A stretch of 64,000 bases of DNA from Xanthobacter autotrophicus (lineage in GTDB: Bacteria; Pseudomonadota; Alphaproteobacteria; Rhizobiales; Xanthobacteraceae), in assembly GCF_005871085.1 (NCBI RefSeq), contig NZ_VAUP01000002.1, positions 124,001-188,000 on the forward strand. The letters run 5' to 3'. Made by a program: the position numbers and the translations under genes. The notes under the pieces were generated by a model. The model searched no databases, was not told where the DNA came from, and saw nothing but the letters and a program-made list of their open reading frames with translations. Position 1 is the stretch's first letter, and the number at the start of each line of letters is the position of its first letter. Below, one piece after another: positions 44,745 to 54,333 of this stretch.

Positions 44745-45098
44745 ATGGCCTCGCTCAGCGTGAGAATCGACCTCGGGCCCAAGCGCATCGGCCCCGGCAA
44801 GATCGAGCTTCTGGAGAAGATCGAGGCGCTCGGCTCCATTTCCGCCGCCGGGCGCGCCATGGACATGTCCTATCGCCGGGCCTGGGAACTGGTGGAGGAG
44901 ATGAACGGCCTCTTCACCGGCCCGGTCGTCACCCCCCGCACCGGCGGCAAGCAGGGTGGCGGCACCCAGCTCACCCCCCTGGGCCATTCTGTGGTGGCCG
45001 CCTATCGCACCATCGAGCACGACGCCACCGAGGCCACCCGCCAGCAGGTATCGGCGCTGGAGGCGGAGCTTTCAGCCGTTAGCAGCGCGGCGGAATAG
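44745..45098 (+). CDS. ModE-like winged-helix regulator lacking the molybdate-binding domain
   Basis: A 117-residue protein starting MASLSVRIDLGPKRIGPG. The winged helix spans about residues 16-85, with the ModE-like box IELLEKIEALGSISAAGRAM, the recognition helix MSYRRAWELVEEMN and the wing VTPRTGGKQGGGTQLTPLG. The C-terminal TOBE/Mop domains of full-length ModE are absent. Such stand-alone proteins are usually annotated as LysR- or ModE-type regulators of molybdate uptake, but molybdate cannot be sensed by this domain alone. No molybdenum gene is nearby. Confidence 0.8.
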   Translation: MASLSVRIDLGPKRIGPGKIELLEKIEALGSISAAGRAMDMSYRRAWELVEEMNGLFTGPVVTPRTGGKQGGGTQLTPLGHSVVAAYRTIEHDATEATRQQVSALEAELSAVSSAAE

Positions 45099-45121
45099 CC
45101 CGGCCCCGGCTTCGGCAGCGC

Positions 45122-45793
45122 TCAGGATCGCGCAGCCCGCAGCGCGGCGGCGGCGGCCACCGGACCCAGCACCAGCGCGAACAGGGTGAGGCCCAGCAGC
45201 ACGCGGAACGGCGTGCCGAACGGCACCGGCCCCACCACCGCCGCCTGCGTCGCCGAAACGGCGAAGATCAGCACCGGGATCGCGAGAGGAATCACCAGCA
45301 CCGCGATCAAAAGCCCGCCGCGCCGGAATGCCCCGGCAAACGCCGCGCCGATGAGGCCGAGGAAGGTGACGGCGGGGGTTCCCACCAGCAGGGTCAGCAC
45401 CACCGCGCCGATGGCGGCGGGCTCCAGATTCAGCATCAGCGCCAGCACCGGGGCGGCCAGCACCAGCGGCAGGCCGGTGGCGAGCCAGTGGGCGAGCCCC
45501 TTGGCCGCCGCCGCCAGCTCCAGCGGCAGGGCCGACAGGGTGAGCGCATCGAGCGAGCCATCCTCCGCATCGGCGGCGAACAGGCGCTCCAGGCCAATGA
45601 GGCTCGCGAGCAAGGCGCCGATCCACAGGATGGCCGGGCCGATGCGGGCCAGCAGCACCAGATCCGGCCCCACCGCGAACGGCACCACCGTGACCACGCT
45701 GAGGAAGAACACCACCCCCAGCCCCGCACCGCCGCCGGAGCCGAGGGACAACGCAAGGTCACGCCGCACGATGGCGAAGAAGGCGGCCATCAT
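45122..45793 (-). CDS. ccmB: Heme exporter subunit CcmB
   Basis: CcmB is the membrane subunit paired with the CcmA ATPase in cytochrome c maturation; the complex helps release holo-CcmE rather than merely exporting heme. The 223-residue protein begins MMAAFFAIVRRDLALSLGSG and has six hydrophobic segments. The loop DAEDGSLDALTLSALPLE is the family's conserved cytoplasmic loop. It ends 23 bases from the ModE-like gene. A gap of 277 bases separates it from ccmA, where most genomes have almost none, and ccmC does not follow. Confidence 0.92.
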   Translation of the reverse strand: MMAAFFAIVRRDLALSLGSGGGAGLGVVFFLSVVTVVPFAVGPDLVLLARIGPAILWIGALLASLIGLERLFAADAEDGSLDALTLSALPLELAAAAKGLAHWLATGLPLVLAAPVLALMLNLEPAAIGAVVLTLLVGTPAVTFLGLIGAAFAGAFRRGGLLIAVLVIPLAIPVLIFAVSATQAAVVGPVPFGTPFRVLLGLTLFALVLGPVAAAAALRAARS

Positions 45794-45848
45794 GGGCGAA
45801 GGCTCCGGAAGGTGAGGCGGGGGCGGCGCCAAAAGGCTGTAGAGCACC

Positions 45849-45951
45849 GTCGCCGTCCGGCTTGACCGGACGGCCCATGGACCGGCCGGGACAAGGCGGC
45901 GGGGAATTGGAAAGCCGCGAGATGGGCCCTCCGGTCAAGCCGGAGGGCAAC
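45849..45951. repeat. Paired-hairpin intergenic element, copy A (between ccmA and ccmB)
   Basis: Two inverted hairpins stand about 53 bases apart: CCGTCCGG-CTTGA-CCGGACGG (45853-45873) and CCCTCCGG-TCAAG-CCGGAGGG (45927-45947). Each is a perfect 8-bp stem with a 5-base loop, and the loops are reverse complements of each other. The two stems differ at the third base pair by a compensated G-C change. With the flanking GGCCCAT and ATGGGCC the ends form imperfect terminal inverted repeats. This resembles a REP/BIME-type element. Confidence 0.85.
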
Positions 45952-45970
45952 GGGGTTGAGACGTGCCATC

Positions 45971-46000
45971 GCCCCCTCCCCCGCACGCGGGAGAGGGGGC
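45971..46000. repeat. CCCTC-CCCGC palindromic repeat unit
   Basis: GCCCCCTCCCCCGC and GCGGGAGAGGGGGC flank a 2-base spacer, forming a 14-bp near-perfect hairpin. It belongs to the same dispersed family as 3459-3482 and stands 20 bases after paired-hairpin copy A. Confidence 0.75.
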
Positions 46001-46070
46001 AGGATGGTGCCGGCTCGAACACCCCTCCCGCCAACCCCGCCTCGCCGTTCCAGATCCACGCCGCGCGCCA

Positions 46071-46694
46071 TCACCCCACGCCCCCCAGCCTGAGTTCGTC
46101 CACATCGCCCAGGTCGAGCGGGGCGTGGGTGGCGGCGATCAGGATGCCGCCTTCCGCCAGATGGCCTCGGCCGAAGGCGGCAAAGCGCGCCTGCGCCTTC
46201 ACGTCGAGGGCCGTGGTGGGCTCGTCCAGCACCCATACTGGCCGGCGCGACACCAGCAGCCGGGCGATGGCGAGCCGGCGCTTCTGCCCGGCGGAGAGCA
46301 CCTGCGCCCTGAGCCCGCCGAGGCCGCCAAGGCCCACCTCGTCCAGCGCATCCTCCACCGGCAGGCCCGTGGGTCCGAGCACGGTGCGCCAGAAGGCGAG
46401 ATTGGCGCGCACGGTGAGCGCGCCCTTCACCGCATCCTCGTGGCCAAGATAGTGGATGTGCTCGCCCACCCCGGCGTCGGCGGCCTCAAGGCCCGGCCCG
46501 TCGAGACGCACCTTCCCTTCGGTCGCCCCGAGCAGGCCGGAGAGGATGCGCAGCAGCGAAGACTTGCCCGCCCCGTTCGGCCCCACCACCAGCAGCGCCC
46601 GCCCGGAGCGCGCGGTCACGTCCAGCTGCTCGAACAGCAGTTTGAACCCCCTGCGGCAGGCCAGCTTTTCCCCCAACAGCGCCGACACCGCCAT
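46071..46694 (-). CDS. ccmA: Heme exporter ATP-binding subunit CcmA
   Basis: The 207-residue ABC ATPase begins MAVSALLGEKLACRRGFKLL. Walker A is VVGPNGAGKSSLLRI (about residues 36-50), the signature loop is LSAGQKRRLAIARLL, and Walker B is WVLDEPTTALD. The short size and the LSAGQKRR signature are typical of CcmA. It is divergent from acnA, an arrangement widely conserved in Hyphomicrobiales. Two intergenic repeat elements stand between it and ccmB. Confidence 0.93.
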   Translation of the reverse strand: MAVSALLGEKLACRRGFKLLFEQLDVTARSGRALLVVGPNGAGKSSLLRILSGLLGATEGKVRLDGPGLEAADAGVGEHIHYLGHEDAVKGALTVRANLAFWRTVLGPTGLPVEDALDEVGLGGLGGLRAQVLSAGQKRRLAIARLLVSRRPVWVLDEPTTALDVKAQARFAAFGRGHLAEGGILIAATHAPLDLGDVDELRLGGVG

Positions 46695-46745
46695 TGCTCC
46701 GCGCCCCCTGCTTATGGTGCATTGCACATTGAATGCTGTTATCGC

Positions 46746-46774
46746 ATGACCGCGCTTTGAAATGGCTCTATAAA
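46746..46774 (+). promoter_or_regulatory. Candidate acnA promoter
   Basis: A good -10 hexamer TATAAA (46769-46774) follows a weak -35 (ATGACC, 46746-46751) at 17 bases. It lies 84 bases upstream of the acnA GTG start in the divergent gap with ccmA. Confidence 0.4.
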
Positions 46775-46857
46775 GCCCCCGAACCGCGCCGTCCAAGGTG
46801 GCTTCCCCACATTCGGCGGCGTTACCTCGGTCGATCATCGAACCGGAGTTATCGCAC

Positions 46858-49554
<2,697 letters not shown>

Positions 49555-49582
49555 TCTGCGCCGGCTTCCGCCGGTGATAAAC

Positions 49583-49618
49583 AAGGGCCGGCCCGGTTTG
49601 CTCCGGGCCGGCCTTTTT
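49583..49618 (+). terminator. Intrinsic terminator after acnA
   Basis: An 11-bp GC-rich stem (GGCCGGCCCGG and CCGGGCCGGCC) closes the loop TTTGCT and is followed by five T residues, 28 bases after the acnA stop. Confidence 0.92.
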
Positions 49619-49790
49619 CATGTAGGGCACACCGTGCGGGCCCCGCGCCAGTGCCGTTTTTGCTGCTCTTGCGGGAGCCGTCCCGGACATTTTTCCGGCC
49701 CGCCGTGACACCCCTTTGTGACTGGTGCCGGCCCCCCGCCTCGGTTATTCCCGATGCCATTCCCTTTACCGAAAGCCCTTATTGCGCACC

Positions 49791-50525
49791 ATGACCTTCG
49801 CTCGCACCACCCTCGCGCTTCTGCTCGCCCTGGCCGCCAGTCCGGCCTTGGGGCAGAGCCAGCCGAAGACCGTGGTGGAGCTGTTCACAAGCCAGGGCTG
49901 CGCCTCCTGCCCGCCCGCCGACGCCCTCCTTACCGAGATCGCCAAGGACCCGCAGGTCCTCGCCCTCACGCTGGCGGTGGATTATTGGGACTATGTGGGC
50001 TGGAAGGACACACTGGCGCTACACGGCCATTCGCTGCGCCAGAAGGCCTATGCCGACCAGCGCCCGGACCGGAAGGTGTTCACCCCGCAGGTGGTGGTCG
50101 ACGGCACCTTGTCCGCCAAGGGCAGTGACCGCGCCGCGCTCCAGCGCGCCCTGTTCGCCGCCCGCAGCAATGGCGGGCTCACGGTGCCGGTCTCGGTGAC
50201 GCGGGATGGTGACGCCGTCGAGATCACCCTGCCCGAGAGCAAGGCCGCCGCCGAGGGCACGGACCTCTGGCTGTGCCCGGTGATGCGCAGCCAGACGGTC
50301 GCGATCGGCCGGGGCGAAAACGGCGGGCGCAACGTGACCTATTCCAATGTGGTGCGCGGCTGGATCCGTGTCGCCTCCTGGCAGGGCGATGCCCGGCGCT
50401 ATCGCGTGGCGCTCAAGGACATCAGCCGCGAGGGGGTCGATTCCGTGGCGGTGCTGGTGCAGACCGGCAGCCCGGCCACGCCCGGCCCCATCATCGGCGC
50501 CGCCTTCCTCCCCCTCGGCGACTGA
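49791..50525 (+). CDS. DUF1223-family secreted thioredoxin-like protein
   Basis: A 244-residue protein with a signal peptide (TTLALLLALAASPALGQS). The mature N-terminus VVELFTSQGCASCPPADALL carries a thioredoxin-like Cys-x-x-Cys, followed by LAVDYWDYVGWKDTLALHGH and KVFTPQVVVDGTL, which are hallmarks of DUF1223. The family is exported and thought to act on disulfides or a bound cofactor, but is not characterised. The start is the ATG at 49791; an upstream in-frame start would add residues that do not fit a signal peptide. Confidence 0.85.
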   Translation: MTFARTTLALLLALAASPALGQSQPKTVVELFTSQGCASCPPADALLTEIAKDPQVLALTLAVDYWDYVGWKDTLALHGHSLRQKAYADQRPDRKVFTPQVVVDGTLSAKGSDRAALQRALFAARSNGGLTVPVSVTRDGDAVEITLPESKAAAEGTDLWLCPVMRSQTVAIGRGENGGRNVTYSNVVRGWIRVASWQGDARRYRVALKDISREGVDSVAVLVQTGSPATPGPIIGAAFLPLGD

Positions 50526-50644
50526 TATCTCTCCCATCGACGCCCTCGCCCATCGACGCCTTGGCGCCGGCGTGCCTCGGTGCGCGCCTAACGTCCGGCC
50601 GTGGCCGGCGCAGTGCGCGGCCGGGCGTTAGCCATCCAGGCGCT

Positions 50645-50682
50645 GCGCGCAAAAAAAAGGCCGCCTCGAAAGGCGGCCTTAT
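50645..50682 (-). terminator. Intrinsic terminator on the minus strand
   Basis: Read leftward, a 10-bp stem AAGGCCGCCT/AGGCGGCCTT with the loop TTCG is followed by eight U residues. No protein gene is upstream of it on that strand, so it probably ends the small RNA described next. Confidence 0.88.
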
Positions 50683-50815
50683 TGGGGGTCTTCAATGTCG
50701 GTGCGTAGCAGTGGCCGGTCCGCGCGCACCCCGGGGGGCTGGGGGGCTGGGATACCGGAGCGCCTCGCGAACCGGCCCTGCTACGCGAGTGAAGATCACG
50801 CCGGGGCACGGCAGG
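50655..50815 (-). ncRNA. ssrS: Candidate 6S RNA
   Basis: Read leftward, the region folds into one long rod, the shape of 6S RNA, which binds the housekeeping RNA polymerase holoenzyme. GAUCUUCA (50797-50790) pairs with UGAAGACC (50094-like arm at 50094 is not used; the actual arm is 50687-50694) at 7 of 8 positions, then an asymmetric unpaired bubble, then GUAGCAG (50784-50778) pairs with CUGCUAC (50711-50705), and GGCCGGUU with GACCGGCC continues the stem to a GC-rich apex. A U-run terminator follows, and TTGATA at 50874-50869 could be the -35. The exact 5' end is uncertain. Confidence 0.65.
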
Positions 50816-51050
50816 CAATTGACCGAATTTCGGCGAGACTGTGATTTGATTGACGTTGCCGTGATCGGTATCAAGATACAGCAAAATCGAAAGCGACAGC
50901 CGGCTACCAATTGACCTTGAAAGGCGCCCTGCCGAGGGCGATCATAGGCGAGAGCCAGGGCTTGCACCGTCCCGCCCGCCGTCGCAGCGCGTTCGCGAGC
51001 ACGCATCGGCGGATCGGGCATTCGGGTGAGGCCGCGACAGAGGAGGCCCG

Positions 51051-51422
51051 ATGGGAGTCGTTGAACCCATAATCCTGTCCCGCCGCGGCGCCGTTCCGGT
51101 CCAGCCCGCGGCTCCATCTCCCGTCCCGTTGAAGATCACCTTCGACCGGCGGGAACTCGACCGCATCTTAGACCTTTACGGGCGCATGGTGGCGCAAGGT
51201 GAATGGCGCGACTACGCCATCGACTTCACGCGCGACAAGGCGGTGTTCGCCATCTTCCGCCGCGCCATGGACATGCCTCTCTACCGCATCGAGAAAGACC
51301 CGCGCCTCGCCCGGCGCCAGGGCATGTATTGCGTCGTCTCCCAGACCGGTCACATCCTGAAGCGCGGCCATGAACTGCCTCGCGTCCTCGCCGTGCTGGA
51401 AAAGCCGTTGAAGGCGATCTGA
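51051..51422 (+). CDS. DUF2794-family protein
   Basis: A 123-residue soluble protein with the ribosome site GAGGAGG before its ATG. The core ITFDRRELDRILDLYGRMVA, WRDYAIDFTRDKAVFAIFRR and PLYRIEKDPRLARRQGMYCV is characteristic of DUF2794, an alphaproteobacterial family without known function. It is read divergently from the 6S RNA candidate and is followed by repeat elements and then purB on the other strand. Confidence 0.85.
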   Translation: MGVVEPIILSRRGAVPVQPAAPSPVPLKITFDRRELDRILDLYGRMVAQGEWRDYAIDFTRDKAVFAIFRRAMDMPLYRIEKDPRLARRQGMYCVVSQTGHILKRGHELPRVLAVLEKPLKAI

Positions 51423-51423
51423 G

Positions 51424-51790
51424 GGGGCGGCGCCTCAAGGCGATTTCACCCCGTCGCCCTCCGGCTTGACCGGACGGCCCATGGCTCGACCGGGAAAACG
51501 GGCCGGAGGCGTGGAAAGCGGCGAGATGGACCCTCCGGTCAAGCCGGAGGGCGACGATGGTGAGAAATGGGCGGAGAAGCGCCGGCCCACCCCCTCTCCC
51601 GCTTGCGGGGGAGGGGGTGGGGAAGGGGCGGCGCCTCAAGACGATTTCACCCCGTCGCCGTCCGGCTTGACCGGACGGCCCATGGCCCGGCCGGGATAAC
51701 GCGGCGGGGATAAAGTGGCAGGGCGTGGAAAGCGGCGAGATGGACCCTCCGTTCAAGCCGGAGGGCGACGATGGTGAGAAATGGGTTGGC
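51424..51790. repeat. Tandem duplication carrying paired-hairpin copies B and C
   Basis: Two copies of a roughly 200-base unit, each beginning GGCGGCGCCTCAAG and ATTTCACCCCGTCGCC, start near 51426 and 51627. Each contains a paired-hairpin element like copy A (B at 51452-51556, C at 51653-51770) ending in GGCGACGATGGTGAGAAATGG. Copy C has an extra stretch in the spacer and one mismatch in its right hairpin; copy B has one in its left hairpin. A CCACCCCCTC/GAGGGGGTGG palindrome (51587-51620) stands between them. No gene lies in this 411-base gap. Confidence 0.88.
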
Positions 51791-51833
51791 CGGCTCCAGG
51801 CCGACCGCTCCCCGCGACGCGCGGCCTCAGGCC

Positions 51834-53141
51834 TCACGCCCGGCCGAACACCCGCTTGAAGATGTTGTCCACATTCTTGAAGTGGTAGCCGAGATCAAAC
51901 TTCTCGTTGATGTCGTCTTCCGAGAGGTATTTGCGCACATCCGCGTCGTTGAGCAGGAAGGTGCGGAAATCGCCCTCCCCGCGCCACACCCGCATGGCGT
52001 TGCGCTGCACCAGGCGATAGCTGTCCTCACGGCTCGCGCCCTTCTGGGTCAGCGCCAGCAGCACCCGCTGGGAGTGGATGAGCCCGCCCAGCTTGTCCAT
52101 GTTCTTCTGCATGTTGTCGGTGTGGACCACCAGCTTGTCCATGACGCCGGTGAGGCGGGCCAAAGCGAAGTCCAGCGTCACCGTGGCATCGGGGCCGATC
52201 ATGCGCTCCACCGAGGAGTGGGAGATGTCCCGCTCGTGCCACAGGGCCACGTTCTCCATGGCCGGCAGGGCATAGGCGCGCACCATGCGGGCAAGGCCGG
52301 TGAGATTCTCGGTGAGCACCGGATTGCGCTTGTGGGGCATGGCCGAGGAGCCCTTCTGCTCGGGGGAGAAATACTCCTCCGCCTCCAGCACCTCGGTGCG
52401 CTGGAGATGGCGCACCTCGGTGGCGAGCCGCTCCACCGAGGAGGCCACCACGCCCAGCACCGCGAAGAACATGGCGTGCCGGTCGCGCGGGATCACCTGG
52501 GTGGAGACAGTCTCCACGGTCAGCCCCAGCTTTTCCGCCACATGGGCTTCCACCGCCGGATCGATATGGGCAAACGTGCCCACCGCCCCGGAGATGGCGC
52601 ATGTGGCCACCTCCGCGCGGGCGGCCACCAGCCGGGCGCGGGCACGCTGGAACTCGGCGGCGGCGATGGCAAGCTTCACGCCGAAGGTGGTGGGCTCGGC
52701 ATGGATGCCGTGGGAGCGGCCCACGGTGGGGGTGAGCTTGAACTCGAACGCCCGGCGCTCCAGCACCTTCAGAAGCGCGTCCACGTCGGCGATCAGCAGG
52801 TCGCTGGCGCGGGCCAGCTGCACCGCGAGGCAGGTGTCCAGCACGTCCGACGAGGTCATGCCCTGGTGCACGAAGCGCGCTTCCGGCCCCACGAATTCGG
52901 CGAGATGGGTGAGGAAAGCGATGACGTCGTGCTTCACGTCCCGCTCGATGGCGTCGATGCGCTCCACGTTGAACTCGGCCTTGCCGCCCAGCTCCCAGAT
53001 CTTGGCCGCGGCCTCCTTCGGCACGATGCCGAGGTCCGCCATGGCGTCGGCGGCATGGGCCTCGATCTCGAACCAGATGCGGAAGCGGGCTTCGGGGGAC
53101 CAGATGGCGGCCATTTCCGGCCGGCTGTAACGCGGGATCAT
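51834..53141 (-). CDS. purB: Adenylosuccinate lyase
   Basis: PurB catalyses two fumarate-releasing steps in AMP synthesis. The 435-residue protein begins MIPRYSRPEMAAIWSPEARF. The catalytic loop and superfamily signature is SSAMPHKRNPVLTENLTG near residue 260, and the other conserved segments are VHQGMTSSDVLDTC (residues 84-97) and TVGRSHGIHAEPTTFGVK. It ends at a repeat-filled gap. The start is 283 bases from murI, with which it is divergent. Confidence 0.97.
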   Translation of the reverse strand: MIPRYSRPEMAAIWSPEARFRIWFEIEAHAADAMADLGIVPKEAAAKIWELGGKAEFNVERIDAIERDVKHDVIAFLTHLAEFVGPEARFVHQGMTSSDVLDTCLAVQLARASDLLIADVDALLKVLERRAFEFKLTPTVGRSHGIHAEPTTFGVKLAIAAAEFQRARARLVAARAEVATCAISGAVGTFAHIDPAVEAHVAEKLGLTVETVSTQVIPRDRHAMFFAVLGVVASSVERLATEVRHLQRTEVLEAEEYFSPEQKGSSAMPHKRNPVLTENLTGLARMVRAYALPAMENVALWHERDISHSSVERMIGPDATVTLDFALARLTGVMDKLVVHTDNMQKNMDKLGGLIHSQRVLLALTQKGASREDSYRLVQRNAMRVWRGEGDFRTFLLNDADVRKYLSEDDINEKFDLGYHFKNVDNIFKRVFGRA

Positions 53142-53424
53142 GTGCGGGTGCTCGTCATATTATGTAGGCGAGCGCTTTAGCAGAAAGGCACAGCGCCGGG
53201 TAGCGCGGCGCAGACATGGGAGCTGCCGGGTCAATGCAAACACCGGTTTCACCTTCCCGCCCGACCCGCCCGTCGCCCCCTTCGGCTCCCGCAAGAGCGA
53301 AGCCGGATGTTTCCCGCTCCGGCGGCCGCTCACCCTTCCTTTACGGGCGCGGCGTCACAATCTCGCCTGCGCCGTTGAGGATAAGCGTTTGCCCATCGTC
53401 TCACCTGCCGCCGAGAGCCCCGCC

Positions 53425-54315
53425 GTGACCTCCCCTGCTCCGCTTCCCCGCGTGCTGGCCTCGGAGCTGGCGGATCGCGCGCCCACCATATTGGTGTTCG
53501 ATTCGGGGCTCGGCGGCCTGTCCGTGTTCCGCGAGGTCGCCCGGGTGCGGCCCGACGCGCATTTCATCTATGCCGCCGACGATGCCGCCTTTCCCTATGG
53601 CGCTCTCGACGACGAGACGCTGGTCAACCGCGTCGGCCATGTCATGGATCGGCTGATCTGCGACATGAAGCCGGACCTCGTGGTCATCGCCTGCAACACC
53701 GCCTCCACCCTGGCCCTGCCATCGCTGCGTGCGCGCCACACGGTGCCGTTCGTGGGCACGGTGCCCGCTATCAAGCCCGCCTGCCTCGCCTCCCGCACCA
53801 GACGCGTGAGCGTGCTGGCCACCCCCGGCACGGTGCGGCGCGATTATACCGTCGCGCTGGTGCGGGAATTTGCCTCCGGTTGCGACGTGGCGCTGGTGCC
53901 CAGCGACCGTCTGGCCGGCCTCGCCGAGGCCGCCATGGCCGGCGATCTCGTGGACGATGCCGACATCGCGGCCGAGATCGCGCCCTGCTTCGTCAATGCC
54001 GGCGGCCGGCGCACCGACACGGTGGTGCTCGCCTGCACCCATTATCCGCTCATTCTTGACCGGCTGGCCCGCCTCGCGCCGTGGCCGGTGACCTTCATCG
54101 ATCCCGCCCCGGCCATCGCCCGCCGCGTGACCCAGCTTATCGGCGCCGCCGCGCCGCAGGAGGCCACGCAGAGCCGCAACGAGGATCCGCCGCTGGTGCG
54201 GCTGGTCTCGACCCTGCGGCCGCTGGAGGCGGACCGCATCGCGATCATCGTCGGCCGTCCCGTGGCCCCGCCGCAGGTGCTGGACCCGTCCGGCCCGCCG
54301 CGCGGCGCCAGCTGA
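53425..54315 (+). CDS. murI: Glutamate racemase
   Basis: MurI makes D-glutamate for peptidoglycan. The preferred GTG at 53425 gives 296 residues; an in-frame TTG lies further upstream. The two catalytic cysteines are in VIACNTASTLALPSL and VLACTHYPLILDRL. The N-terminal FDSGLGGLSVFREV and AVPAIKPA-like segment (TVPAIKPACLA) fit the family. It is followed after 18 bases by a lytic transglycosylase gene, so two cell-wall genes are probably co-transcribed. Confidence 0.93.
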   Translation: MTSPAPLPRVLASELADRAPTILVFDSGLGGLSVFREVARVRPDAHFIYAADDAAFPYGALDDETLVNRVGHVMDRLICDMKPDLVVIACNTASTLALPSLRARHTVPFVGTVPAIKPACLASRTRRVSVLATPGTVRRDYTVALVREFASGCDVALVPSDRLAGLAEAAMAGDLVDDADIAAEIAPCFVNAGGRRTDTVVLACTHYPLILDRLARLAPWPVTFIDPAPAIARRVTQLIGAAAPQEATQSRNEDPPLVRLVSTLRPLEADRIAIIVGRPVAPPQVLDPSGPPRGAS

Positions 54316-54333
54316 TTTCTGCCTGGAGACCGA

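Noticed and set aside
45849-46070. Short open frames encoding RRAHLAAF- and PVKPEG-like peptides in the intergenic repeats
   Set aside because: They are translations of the paired-hairpin elements and recur wherever these occur; no start signals or gene context support coding.
50641-50690. A plus-strand terminator for the DUF1223 gene
   Set aside because: The hairpin's U-run is on the minus strand; downstream on the plus strand the sequence is ATTGGGGG, which does not support plus-strand termination.
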